A stretch of 64,000 nt of DNA, from positions 3,138 through 67,137 of the forward strand of contig CAZWEO010000017.1 of NCBI GenBank assembly GCA_964633115.1, read 5' to 3'. Numbering within the stretch: the stretch's first letter is position 1; every line of letters begins with the position of its first letter. Source of the DNA: B30-G6 sp964633115. Its GTDB lineage: Bacteria > Desulfobacterota > Desulfobacteria > Desulfobacterales > B30-G6. Positions 44,952 through 53,040 of this stretch are shown piece after piece. The position numbers and the translations under genes were made by a program. The notes below the pieces were generated by a model that was not told where the DNA came from, ran no database searches, and was given only the letters and a program-made list of their open reading frames with translations.

Positions 44952-46523
44952 CTCATAAGACAAGAGGTGTGTTCTCAAATTGATTTTGGTATTTTTCAAA
45001 CCCAGCTTGGTTCGGATGTTATGGCGGTGAAACAAAATCGTGTTCTTAGACAGGAACAGCATTTCCGCGATTTCTTTATTAGTCTTACCTTCTTTGACCA
45101 GGTTGGCCACGCGAATCTCCATGGGAGTAAAATTCAAAAAACGAGATGAAAGCTTACCGATAAAGGGAGAAATGATATTGTTCAGGTTGGAGTCCAGGAT
45201 GTTCACAAGGGTTTCCTGACTGGTGTTCATACGGCTTTTTTGTAAACGCTGAATATAGGGCACCACCAGCTCTTTGACATTGGAAAGCACATTCTCCTGG
45301 AGTTCGGATTTATCGTTCTCACGTTGCTTGAGCAGCACTTTTAGCGCGGTGTTAACCTCCGCCAGATGGTTGGATTGGGCCTGGAGTTCCTTTTCCCTGC
45401 GGCGCAGCGCTGTTTCAGCTCGTTTACGCTCCTCAATCTCCTGTTCCAGCTTTAGATTAATACGGGCTAGCTCGGCTGTGCGATCCTCCACACGCTCCTC
45501 CAGCAGATCACGATACTTTTTTAGCTCCTTTTCAGTTTGTTTGAGGGCACTGATATCACGCAAGGTGACGATATTACCGGCATGTTGGCCCTTGCTGTCA
45601 AAATAAAGCGTTGAGCTGATCTGTACATCCAGTATTTCCCCCCGGCTTGTCAGGCGCTTGGTTTCAAACAGGTTGATCTTTTTACCACTTTTCATCTGCT
45701 CAATGGCATGCCTGGTTTCCGGCCAGTTCTCCTCGGGAACAAAATCGATCTGTTTGCCGATCAGCTCTTCACAAGAAAACCCAAAGGTTTGTGCAAAAGC
45801 CGGATTGACATAGGTTGCATTACCCTGCATGTCATAGACAACGACCGGGTCCGGAGAAGATTCCAAAAGCGATCGATAGCGTTCCTCGCTCTCACGTAGA
45901 ATGGCTTCAGTCTTTTTACGCTCGGTTAACTGCTGTTTGACGTCGGCATACAATTGTGCCTTTTCGAGTGCAATCAGTGCCAACTGGGCAAATCGCTTCA
46001 GAATCTTAATGTCGCCCTCACCCAATCGCTTTTTATCATTCACCCGTGCCAGCCCAATAACACCCTCCACCTTATTCCCCGACATCAACGGAATACCGAC
46101 GGCGGATTGCAACGTATCCAGAGAAGAATCAGACAGACGCCCAGGCCAGGTATAATAATCATCCACAATAACTGGACCCTCCGCCTGCCAGACACGACCG
46201 CCCAGCCCCTCGCCCATTTTAACCTTCAAACCCAGCTGGCCCTTGAAAAAACCCATGCCCACGCGGATCTCCATTTCCTTCCGGCCTGAATCGAGCAGAT
46301 ATATGTATCCATGCTCGGTGCCGGTCAGCAGACAAGCACGATGTAAGATGACTTCTAGCAGTTCTTTTTTATCCAGGCGGTCAATTAACCCCAATGCGGT
46401 TTCATGCAGGGCGGTTAGGTAGGTATTCTGCTGCTGGAGTTCATGCTTGGACGCTTTAAGTGTCCGGATGGATTCACGCAGGTTATCTTCTTCGGAGTGT
46501 AAATCGTCAAATAACGAGGCCAT
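44946..46523 (-). CDS. GAF-PAS sensor with C-terminal LuxR-type DNA-binding domain
   Basis: About 525 residues from the ATG at 46523. The open frame extends to 46580, but that start lies inside the terminator of the previous gene. A coiled coil (residues 5-40) is followed by GAF (about 45-195, GEGLGGRVWQ and GIPLMSGNKVEGVIGLARV) and PAS (about 215-330, SPDPVVVYDMQGNATYVNPA). A long coiled coil (335-435) leads to a LuxR-type HTH (FTPMEIRVANLVKEGKTNKE). No kinase domain is present, so ligand sensing and DNA binding are in one cytoplasmic chain. It may control the adjacent divergently placed liv/acyl-CoA genes; this is inference. The ribosome site is weak. Confidence 0.85.
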   Translation of the reverse strand: MASLFDDLHSEEDNLRESIRTLKASKHELQQQNTYLTALHETALGLIDRLDKKELLEVILHRACLLTGTEHGYIYLLDSGRKEMEIRVGMGFFKGQLGLKVKMGEGLGGRVWQAEGPVIVDDYYTWPGRLSDSSLDTLQSAVGIPLMSGNKVEGVIGLARVNDKKRLGEGDIKILKRFAQLALIALEKAQLYADVKQQLTERKKTEAILRESEERYRSLLESSPDPVVVYDMQGNATYVNPAFAQTFGFSCEELIGKQIDFVPEENWPETRHAIEQMKSGKKINLFETKRLTSRGEILDVQISSTLYFDSKGQHAGNIVTLRDISALKQTEKELKKYRDLLEERVEDRTAELARINLKLEQEIEERKRAETALRRREKELQAQSNHLAEVNTALKVLLKQRENDKSELQENVLSNVKELVVPYIQRLQKSRMNTSQETLVNILDSNLNNIISPFIGKLSSRFLNFTPMEIRVANLVKEGKTNKEIAEMLFLSKNTILFHRHNIRTKLGLKNTKINLRTHLLSYEQ

Positions 46524-46555
46524 AATAAATAAAATAACTGCGGCGTAGCCGCCCA

Positions 46556-46603
46556 AAAAAGAAATTGGCCCTGGATCCATCGATCCGGGGCCAATTTCTT
46601 TTT
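46556..46603 (-). terminator. Rho-independent terminator of the LOG-family gene
   Basis: A long stem (AAAGAAATTGGCC with GGCCAATTTCTTT plus GGATC/GATCC inside) flanked by A- and T-runs on both sides. It begins at the stop codon of the gene ending at 46602 and can act in both directions. Confidence 0.85.
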
Positions 46604-47252
46604 AAAGTATTACAACTTTCTTGACGTACTCCAGAATCTCTTGAGGATCATCTAGAATTTGAAATATAGCCATATCCTTTTCAGATACGCGATTTTCTGC
46701 CAGCATCTGTGCCTCAATCCATTCCTTCAAACCTCCCCAGTACTGGCTTTCCACCAGTATGACCGGTAATGGTTTGATGCGATGGGTTTGCACCAATGTC
46801 ATCACTTCAAACAATTCATCCAGCGTGCCAAATCCACCCGGCATGACAATGTAGGCTGTGGCATATTTGATGAACATGACTTTGCGAATGAAAAAATAGT
46901 TGAATTCCAGCCGCACGTTGGCATATTCGTTCGGTTTTTGCTCAAAAGGTAAATGAATGTTCAACCCGGCCGATTTCCCACCAGCTTCGGCTGCACCTTT
47001 GTTGGCGGCTTCCATGACACCACCACCACCACCGGTAATGATTGCAAATTCATTTTGAGCGAAAAGGCTGGCAATCTTTTCTGTTTTTTTATAAATCGGA
47101 TCTTCCGGTGACATTCTGGCGGAGCCAAATATGCTTACAGCCGGCCCGATATCGTGGAGCGATTCGATACCCTCCACAAATTCACCCATAATTTTAAAGA
47201 GCCGCCATGATTCCCCTAATTTAAAATCGTCTATGACAAATTGTTTTTCCAT
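46602..47252 (-). CDS. LOG-family protein (TIGR00730-like Rossmann fold)
   Basis: A 216-residue protein with the family signature PGGFGTLDELFEV and the GGGGGVMEAANKGA nucleotide-binding loop near residue 75. VSIFGSARMSPEDPIY is the typical beginning of the domain. Members are cytokinin-activating phosphoribohydrolases in plants and related nucleotide 5'-monophosphate hydrolases (PpnN-type) in bacteria. The bacterial substrate here is probably a purine or pyrimidine nucleotide, but this is not proven. It ends in a strong terminator and lies just downstream of the selenocysteine glutaredoxin gene on the same strand. Confidence 0.85.
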   Translation of the reverse strand: MEKQFVIDDFKLGESWRLFKIMGEFVEGIESLHDIGPAVSIFGSARMSPEDPIYKKTEKIASLFAQNEFAIITGGGGGVMEAANKGAAEAGGKSAGLNIHLPFEQKPNEYANVRLEFNYFFIRKVMFIKYATAYIVMPGGFGTLDELFEVMTLVQTHRIKPLPVILVESQYWGGLKEWIEAQMLAENRVSEKDMAIFQILDDPQEILEYVKKVVIL

Positions 47253-47323
47253 AAGTCGCTTTCTAATTGGTTAACCCAGTTTTTATGGTTTATTTTCGAC
47301 GCCCCGTCGAAAGCTCAGACCCG

Positions 47324-47542
47324 TCAGCCTTTGCCCTGATAGCCGATGATCACCTTGCCTTGATCCACGATCACAGGAACCTTGCGATCTCCTTTTGATT
47401 GCGACAACATCTTTTCCATCTGGTCCCTGTCTGAAATCACATCATGATACACTACCTTGCGACCCTCTTTTTGAAAAGCTTCCCGAGCTGCAATCGTGTA
47501 CGGTCAGGTATTTTTCCCATAGATAATGACTTCTTCAGCCAT
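47324..47542 (-). CDS. Selenocysteine glutaredoxin-like protein (UPYT motif)
   Basis: A 72-residue protein read through an in-frame TGA at codon 13 (47504-47506). The codons around it give YGKNT-Sec-PYTIAAREA, exactly the glutaredoxin CPYT active site with Sec in place of the first Cys. KVPVIVDQGKVIIGYQGKG completes the fold (the VPV cis-proline and the glycine turn). A strong AGGAGG lies 5 bases before ATG 47542. A stem-loop with G in the loop follows the TGA. I recall NCBI naming such proteins Uxx-star glutaredoxin-like (seleno)proteins. It is a cytoplasmic thiol/selenol oxidoreductase. ORF callers that stop at UGA would miss it entirely. Confidence 0.88.
47471..47493 (-). promoter_or_regulatory. 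Candidate bacterial SECIS stem-loop in the glutaredoxin gene
   Basis: About 10 bases after the UGA on the minus strand the RNA can fold UUG...CAA and AGCU-CGGGA-AGCU, leaving CGGGA as the loop. Distance and a G-containing loop fit what SelB recognises in bacterial selenoprotein mRNAs. Only folding by eye was done. Confidence 0.55.
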
Positions 47543-47648
47543 GAAACCTCCTAACAAATAGGATTATATTTGATCAGATAAAAGATGAATATGTTGTAAT
47601 CTCAAGTAGATATAATCTATCTTTTTTATTATCAGCAATTCTTGGGAA

Positions 47649-47826
47649 TGTCAACGACACCGACTTCTCCACCAATATTAATAGTGTTAGATGTCTTTAG
47701 CCGCAATTCGAAACTATGCCAATAGTATACGTTATCTTTTAAGTCGGCGTCTTATGATTGTCAACGACACCGACTTCTCCACCAATAATTATAGTGTTCG
47801 ACACTTAAGTCGGCGTCTTATGATTG
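47649..47826. repeat. Direct and inverted repeats upstream of the HPr gene
   Basis: A 40-base unit (TGTCAACGACACCGACTTCT... to AGTGTT) occurs at 47649-47688 and 47759-47798. A 22-base unit (TTAAGTCGGCGTCTTATGAT...) occurs identically at 47739-47760 and 47805-47826, 66 bases apart. Within them AAGTCGGCGTC and GACACCGACTT can pair. No gene lies in 47543-47936. Confidence 0.75.
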
Positions 47827-47936
47827 ACAAGTGGCAGTGGAATCGTTAAATTCGGCCCAACTAATTTGCAGGTAAGTTCGTAATAGACTGTCAATGACAA
47901 CATGCTCAATTGGCTAATGCTATCATTCTGAATAGA

Positions 47937-48218
47937 ATGGCGAATATAAAAACAGAGACCAGTAAAGATGTGACCGTGGTCAACGATTTGGGTATGCATG
48001 CACGTTCAGCAGCCCAAATCTCTGAAATCGCTAAAGAAGCAAGCGCGCCAATATGGCTTGAGCGCAATAACGAAAGGGTGGATGCGCGTAGCATCATTGA
48101 TATTTTGACACTTGCATGTGAAAAAGGATCAACCGTAACCTTTGTAATCGAAGATCCAGCCGACCTGAATACACTCAATCGCATCATCAAGCTTGTTCAG
48201 GACGGTTTTGGAGAATAA
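47937..48218 (+). CDS. ptsH: HPr phosphocarrier protein of the PTS
   Basis: A 93-residue HPr. The phosphorylated histidine is His21 in DLGMHARSA, and the regulatory-serine region reads ARSIIDILTLAC (Ser52). The ATG at 47937 is used because the upstream TTG extension adds no family sequence; no good ribosome site is seen. It accepts phosphate from enzyme I, encoded 5 bases downstream. In Desulfobacterota this pair usually serves regulatory rather than sugar-transport roles, and no sugar-specific EII gene is seen here. A repeat-rich leader lies upstream. Confidence 0.93.
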   Translation: MANIKTETSKDVTVVNDLGMHARSAAQISEIAKEASAPIWLERNNERVDARSIIDILTLACEKGSTVTFVIEDPADLNTLNRIIKLVQDGFGE

Positions 48219-48223
48219 GTTCC

Positions 48224-49993
48224 ATGGCAAACAGCATTCAAAAATCAGAAATCATATTATCCGGAATCAGTGCTTCCCCTGGTATTTGCATTGGCAAAGC
48301 CTATCTCGTGGATCGGGAAGGTGTCGACGTCATCAAACGCTATCGTATTTCGCAAGCCGATGTGCAAAACGAAATCAACCGTTTCAAAACGGCCGTCAAG
48401 CAGGCCAAGGCTGAACTAAATGACATAATTGCCAATACCCCTGAAGGCCTACAACAACATTCTGATATTCTTCAAACCCATGTGGTATTGCTGGAAGATA
48501 AGATGATCTTCGACCGCACTGTCGAAACCATCAACAAAGACCACGTGAATGCCGAATGGGCCCTTAAAATGGTCACCTCCAGTGTCAAATCCATGTTTCA
48601 AGATATTTCCGATCCCTATTTAAAAGGCCGGGCTGGCGATATTGTCCAGGTATCTGATCGGATCATGGCACATCTTGTGGGCGTCAACTCCGTGAAGATT
48701 GCCGATATCGATAAACGGGTTATCCTTGTGGCATACGATCTATCACCTGCCCAAACCAGCCAGATCAATTTGGAACGTATCAAAGGCTTTGTAACCGTTC
48801 GCGGCGGCATTACCTCGCATACCAGCATTATCGCCAGAACCTTGGGGATACCGGCAGTCCAGGGCATCAGCGATGTTACCAGACAGATTCAAACGGATGA
48901 AATTATCATCGTAGATGGCTCCGATGGCAGCATTGTCATCAACCCATCCGAAAACACTTTGATCGCCTATGAGGAGCGCCGAACCCGCTTTGAATCTTTC
49001 CGTGCCAGTATTGCCAGAACCAGCCATCGCCCAGCAGAGACACGCGATGGGCATCGTATCAGAGTAATGGGTAATATAGAGTTACCAGAACAGGTGGTCT
49101 CGGTCATCGACAATGGTGGCGAGGGCATTGGCTTGTATCGCACCGAATTTCAATACCTAGCGCGATCACAGTTTCCCAATGAAGATGAGCTGTTCGATAA
49201 GTACAGGGATGTGGTCGAGGTCATGCAGTCCACACCGGTGACTATCCGAACACTCGATATTAATGGGGACAAGGCCATTCACAATTCGAATTTGACGGAG
49301 ACCAATCCTGTATTGGGACTCAGAGCCATCCGCTATTGTTTGAAACGACCCGAAATTTTTCAAACCCAACTCAAGGCCATTTTACGGGCTGCATTTTACG
49401 GCGATGTGCGCGTTCTGTTTCCCATGATTTCAACCTATGATGAACTCATGGCAGCCAAAGCCGCGCTTCACCAGACCATGACCGATCTAGACCACGCTGG
49501 CATCCCTTATAAACGTGATGTGGAAGTCGGTGTCATGATCGAAGTGCCGTCCTTGGCGATCATGGCCGATTTGATTGCACCGGAAGTTGACTTTTTCAGT
49601 ATTGGCACTAATGATTTGATTCAGTATTCCATGGCAGTGGACCGCAGCAACAAAGATGTGGCGCATTTATATAATCCATTACACCCGGCCATACTAAGGA
49701 CGCTGAAAATTGTATCCGATGCAGCCCAAAAACATGCCACACCACTTTTTATGTGTGGTGAAATGGCTAGCGATCCATTTAATCTACCCATTTTGCTGGG
49801 TCTGGGAATCGATGAATTGAGCATGAATCCCCAGACCATCCCCATGGCCAAAAACGCCATACGGACCTTAGCTGTTGCAGACACGCAACCGTTTCTGGAA
49901 GAGGTCCTCAAACAGACAACGGCCAGCGAAGTAGAGAATCTGATTCGGGAAGCATACGGAGATATCATCAGCAAAGCCACAATGCCGGAATAA
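48224..49993 (+). CDS. ptsI: PTS enzyme I (phosphoenolpyruvate-protein phosphotransferase)
   Basis: A 589-residue enzyme I. The phosphohistidine is His199 in GGITSHTSIIAR; the PEP-binding C-terminal domain has GIGLYRTEFQYL, VRTLDINGDK-type (here IRTLDINGDK) and DFFSIGTNDLIQYSMAVDR, and the catalytic MCGEMASDP is present. Length is normal. GGAG lies 12 bases upstream of ATG 48224, within the end of ptsH. It transfers phosphate from PEP to HPr. It is followed by smpB only 10 bases later, an arrangement typical of this phylum. Confidence 0.95.
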   Translation: MANSIQKSEIILSGISASPGICIGKAYLVDREGVDVIKRYRISQADVQNEINRFKTAVKQAKAELNDIIANTPEGLQQHSDILQTHVVLLEDKMIFDRTVETINKDHVNAEWALKMVTSSVKSMFQDISDPYLKGRAGDIVQVSDRIMAHLVGVNSVKIADIDKRVILVAYDLSPAQTSQINLERIKGFVTVRGGITSHTSIIARTLGIPAVQGISDVTRQIQTDEIIIVDGSDGSIVINPSENTLIAYEERRTRFESFRASIARTSHRPAETRDGHRIRVMGNIELPEQVVSVIDNGGEGIGLYRTEFQYLARSQFPNEDELFDKYRDVVEVMQSTPVTIRTLDINGDKAIHNSNLTETNPVLGLRAIRYCLKRPEIFQTQLKAILRAAFYGDVRVLFPMISTYDELMAAKAALHQTMTDLDHAGIPYKRDVEVGVMIEVPSLAIMADLIAPEVDFFSIGTNDLIQYSMAVDRSNKDVAHLYNPLHPAILRTLKIVSDAAQKHATPLFMCGEMASDPFNLPILLGLGIDELSMNPQTIPMAKNAIRTLAVADTQPFLEEVLKQTTASEVENLIREAYGDIISKATMPE

Positions 49994-50003
49994 AATTATT
50001 ATA

Positions 50004-50465
50004 ATGGGCGAACAACATATAAAAAAAGTAGCCGAAAACCGAAAGGCCCGCCACGATTTTCACATCGAAGATACCTTCGAAGCTGGTCTGGTATTGCTGG
50101 GCACAGAAGTTAAATCCCTGCGTATCGGCCGCGCCAATCTTAAAGATGGCTATGCCAGAATCACGCGTGGCGAGGTGTTCGTTCACCAGATACATATTGG
50201 GGAATACCCTTTTGCATATTATGATAACCACAATCCATTGCGAATACGCAAACTGCTTTTGAACAAGCATGAAATTAAACGATTATATGGCAAAGTTAAC
50301 GAGAAAGGCTATTCCCTCATTCCTTTAAGCATCTATTTTAAGGGCGGTAAAGCCAAAATAAAGTTGGCCCTGGCCAAGGGTAAACGCAAACATGATAAGC
50401 GTGAAGCCATACGACGGCGTGATGAGAAGCGAGATCTGGATAGGCTGAAAAAAGAATACAAGTAA
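50004..50465 (+). CDS. smpB: SmpB, tmRNA-binding protein
   Basis: A 153-residue protein with all SmpB landmarks: ENRKARHDFHIEDTFEAGL at the N-terminus, LLGTEVKSLRIGRANLKDGYA, and the basic C-terminal tail KLALAKGKRKHDKREAIR. It binds tmRNA and rescues stalled ribosomes. The gene follows ptsI directly and its stop codon is part of a perfect palindromic terminator. No tmRNA gene is visible in the window. Confidence 0.96.
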   Translation: MGEQHIKKVAENRKARHDFHIEDTFEAGLVLLGTEVKSLRIGRANLKDGYARITRGEVFVHQIHIGEYPFAYYDNHNPLRIRKLLLNKHEIKRLYGKVNEKGYSLIPLSIYFKGGKAKIKLALAKGKRKHDKREAIRRRDEKRDLDRLKKEYK

Positions 50466-50486
50466 AAATTGCGTAGCAATTTTTAC
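50462..50486 (+). terminator. Perfect palindromic terminator overlapping the smpB stop codon
   Basis: GTAAAAATTGC and its exact inverse around a GTA loop; the TAA stop codon is inside the left arm and TTTTTAC ends the right arm. A second small palindrome (GCGGCTTACGCCGC) follows. Confidence 0.8.
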
Positions 50487-50537
50487 GAAGCGGCTTACGC
50501 CGCAAGCATATCAGTTTTCATCAAAACGAAAAGCATC

Positions 50538-50948
50538 ATGACTTTAGAAAATAATAAGAAAAAACAAGCAAGCCGCGATCAGATTGTGGCAGGAGCCCGC
50601 CGCGACCAGGCCATAAAGCAAAAGACTTATCGCGAAAAGGCGCTCAAAATGTTTCCTTGGGTTTGTGGGCGTTGTGGACGTGAATTTACCGGCAGGCGCG
50701 TGCGAGAGCTAACCGTCCACCACAAAGACCATAATCACGACAACAATCCACCCGATGGGAGCAACTGGGAATTATTGTGTATTTACTGCCATGATAACGA
50801 ACATGCGCGCGACCAAGTAGCCGAATGGTACCAGCAAGACGGCACCCAGGAAACCCCACGGTCCCAATCGGACAACAAACCCTTTGCCGCCCTGGCAAAC
50901 CTATTGGAAAAGACGGCCGCTGGTTCAAAAAAAGATAAGGCCAACTAA
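50538..50948 (+). CDS. YajD-like HNH nuclease family protein
   Basis: A 136-residue protein from ATG 50538; the frame is open further upstream through the terminator but without similarity. It has a zinc-ribbon HNH fold: CGRCGREF, then ELTVHHKDHNHDNNPPDGSNWE, then CIYCHDNEH. This is the pattern of YajD and related HNH proteins, whose cellular role is not known. No toxin or restriction genes are adjacent, so a housekeeping rather than defence role is more likely. Confidence 0.88.
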   Translation: MTLENNKKKQASRDQIVAGARRDQAIKQKTYREKALKMFPWVCGRCGREFTGRRVRELTVHHKDHNHDNNPPDGSNWELLCIYCHDNEHARDQVAEWYQQDGTQETPRSQSDNKPFAALANLLEKTAAGSKKDKAN

Positions 50949-50968
50949 AATCGTGCCACGATTTTAGT
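50944..50968 (+). terminator. Palindromic terminator overlapping the YajD stop codon
   Basis: ACTAAAATCGTG and its exact inverse around one base; the TAA stop at 50946-50948 is in the left arm and ATTTTAGT ends the right. Confidence 0.75.
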
Positions 50969-51023
50969 CATTCATTTCCTCAAAAGCCATGACCATCAGG
51001 ACAGCTCCTTGGGGATCTTGGAA

Positions 51024-51872
51024 CTATTTAGACTTGTCAAGACGCTTGAGTGCTGCCTCCACAGCTGATGAAAGAGCCTCTAAATTGCGGCCACGTTGCA
51101 GTCGTCCATTGACATAGACCGAAGGCGTGCCCCTTAGACCGACTTCTCTGCCCAAACGGACATCTTTTTGAATTTGGCGGGCGACCTGAGGAGACTTGCG
51201 CATGGTATCAAAGTTATCTGGATTCAGGTTTAGAGCATCACGTATCTCTACGATTTTCTCTTTATTGATAGCGCGATAATTTTCAAAAAGCTTGTCATGA
51301 AACTCCCAGAATTTACCCTGGGCTTGGGCCGACAAGGCTGCGGCAGCCGCTTGACGTGCAAATTTATGGCTGCGGAGGGGATAATTCTTAAAAACCAATC
51401 GTACTTTTTGAGGATATTTCTCAATCAACTGATCGAGTATGGGTGCCAATTTGGCACAATACGGTCATTGGAAATCGGTAAAAACAGCTACAGTTACAGC
51501 TGCTTGGGAAGGACCTTTGGTTGGAGACCCTTCTATGGGGATTGGGTGGATAAAATCAAGAATAAGCAATTGGACCCGGTTATTTTTGGTATCAAGCAGA
51601 AAAAGCTGATCCTCCCTGCGGCCCGTTTTAATACGGTCGACGCCCGGATCAACTGGCAGGGTATCTCGCAGGGTACCGTCCTGTTTAAAAACCTTGAGCG
51701 CGGCATCAGAAGTTAATACATAGATGTAATCACCATTATTCGGTATAGCCATGTCTAAAGGGGTGGCATCCAGGTTGAGTGTGCGCACAATGCGAGCGTC
51801 CACTTCGGCCAGTGCAGTTGCCGGCAAGCAACAGATAAGAAGCAATCCGATTAGGTATGTTTTTATTTTCAT
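51024..51872 (-). CDS. Secreted DsbA/thioredoxin-like selenoprotein (UPYC motif)
   Basis: A 282-residue protein read through TGA at codon 136 (51465-51467). Upstream the frame ends VTVAVFTDFQ and downstream it resumes PYCAKLAPILDQ, so the usual FTDFQCPYC active site has Sec136 and Cys139. Residues 1-22 are a signal peptide (MKIKTYLIGLLLICC...ATALA). Residues 25-115 look like strands of a beta-propeller fragment (IYVLTSDAALKVF, QLFLLDTKNNRV). The DsbA-like domain (125-282) includes the cis-proline segment RGTPSVYVNGR. It is a periplasmic oxidoreductase, either oxidase or reductase. Simple ORF calling splits it into two genes. Confidence 0.9.
51443..51457 (-). promoter_or_regulatory. Candidate SECIS stem-loop in the DsbA-like gene
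   Basis: Seven bases after the UGA, GUGCC and GGCAC pair around AAAUU (extendable with AA/UU). Location fits a bacterial SECIS, but the apical loop lacks an evident G, so support is weaker than for the glutaredoxin gene. Confidence 0.4.
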
Positions 51873-51970
51873 GAGATTTCCCTACCTTTATTACATAACG
51901 GTTTTCTAAAATTCACACATCCATATAGCAAAGTCGATAGTTTTCCTAGATTTCATTAAAAGTTGAGTCA

Positions 51971-52132
51971 GACGGTTTTGTAAAAAGTTCAAATTCAAGG
52001 CGTACAAATTTTGCAATCATGAGGCGTACTTAGCGTACGTTGAATGTACTGCAGCATAAATCTTGAGCGAAACTCTCTTCAAGGTTTAGGTATGCAGTAC
52101 AACACCGAAGTTGGATTTTTTACGAAACCGTC
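51971..52132. repeat. 162-bp inverted-repeat element, family B (MITE-like)
   Basis: Terminal repeats GACGGTTTTGTAAAAAGTTC and, inverted at the other end, GACGGTTTCGTAAAAAATCC. A second pair inside, GTACTGCAGCATAAATCTTGA with GTACTGCATACCTAAACCTTG inverted, makes a long double hairpin. It lies 3 bases after the mutM stop codon. No coding capacity. I recall similar elements in Desulfobacterales genomes. Confidence 0.8.
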
Positions 52133-52135
52133 CTA

Positions 52136-52966
52136 TTACATGCGTTGGCAATGCGGACAAACATGCGTACTGCGCTGCCCCACGATGATTCGCTGAATGG
52201 GTGCCCGGCACTTGGTACATCCCTCCCCGGTTCGACGAAAAACAAATAATTCATCGGCATTACGGCCCTTGCGACCAGCCACTGAGTAGAAATTTCCAGC
52301 GCCGCTGCCCAAAGTTGTACCCAGGTTTGCCAAGCCTTTATACAATACCAATGGAATGGCCTTGTGCAATGCTGCGACTTCCTTTTTTGATAGCGATGAA
52401 CTGACCCGCAAGGGATGGATGCCTGCCTTCCATAGGGCTTCGTCCACATAAATATTACCCAAGCCGGCAATAAAACCTTGATCTAGCAACAGCGGTTTGA
52501 TCAAGCGTTTGCGCGCCTGTAGCATAGCATGAAAGCATCGAAGCGTAAATCGGTCTGATAACGGCTCGGGTCCTAGTTTCCCAAGTATTTCTTGGGAATT
52601 TGATGTGAGATAAAAACGACCAAACTTACGTGTATCTTGGAAACGTAATGCGCTTTTATTTCCAAATACTAAAATGACGTGTTCATGTGGATTTCGTTTT
52701 GTGTCCGCAGAAACCCAATTGAAACGGCCGGTCATGCGTAGATGAATCAATAGGGATAAATCCCGAGACAGCGAGATCACAATAAATTTGCCCCGGCGTG
52801 AAATTCCGCGAACACTGCGCCCTTGTATCTTTTTTTTGAAGGTGGCCGGGGTCATTCCGGCAATTGTTTTGGGCCAATACACCCTGGCACGCATAACACG
52901 CCGGCCTTTCAATTTCAGACTGTTCAAACTATCGACCACTGTCTGTACTTCGGGCAATTCGGGCAT
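52136..52966 (-). CDS. mutM: Formamidopyrimidine-DNA glycosylase MutM (Fpg)
   Basis: A 276-residue base-excision repair enzyme. It starts MPELPEVQTVV, where the processed N-terminal proline and following glutamate are catalytic. LLIHLRMTGRF and DQGFIAGLGNIYVDEALW (helix-two-turn-helix) are typical, and the C-terminal zinc finger has CTKC and CPHC. It removes 8-oxoguanine and formamidopyrimidines and cleaves the DNA backbone. The gene is single and is followed directly by a MITE-like element. Confidence 0.95.
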   Translation of the reverse strand: MPELPEVQTVVDSLNSLKLKGRRVMRARVYWPKTIAGMTPATFKKKIQGRSVRGISRRGKFIVISLSRDLSLLIHLRMTGRFNWVSADTKRNPHEHVILVFGNKSALRFQDTRKFGRFYLTSNSQEILGKLGPEPLSDRFTLRCFHAMLQARKRLIKPLLLDQGFIAGLGNIYVDEALWKAGIHPLRVSSSLSKKEVAALHKAIPLVLYKGLANLGTTLGSGAGNFYSVAGRKGRNADELFVFRRTGEGCTKCRAPIQRIIVGQRSTHVCPHCQRM

Positions 52967-53040
52967 ACGACCAAACCTTTACACCATATCGCGTTTTCGA
53001 GATCAATATTATCGTAGCACGATTTTATGAAACGCGACCC

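Noticed and set aside
46524..46580. Upstream start of the GAF-PAS-LuxR gene at 46580
   Set aside because: That ATG lies inside the terminator hairpin of the preceding gene; the ATG at 46523 is more plausible.
50538..50948. HNH protein as part of a defence or mobile system
   Set aside because: It matches the YajD housekeeping-type HNH pattern and sits next to smpB; no methylase, helicase, integrase or phage genes are near.
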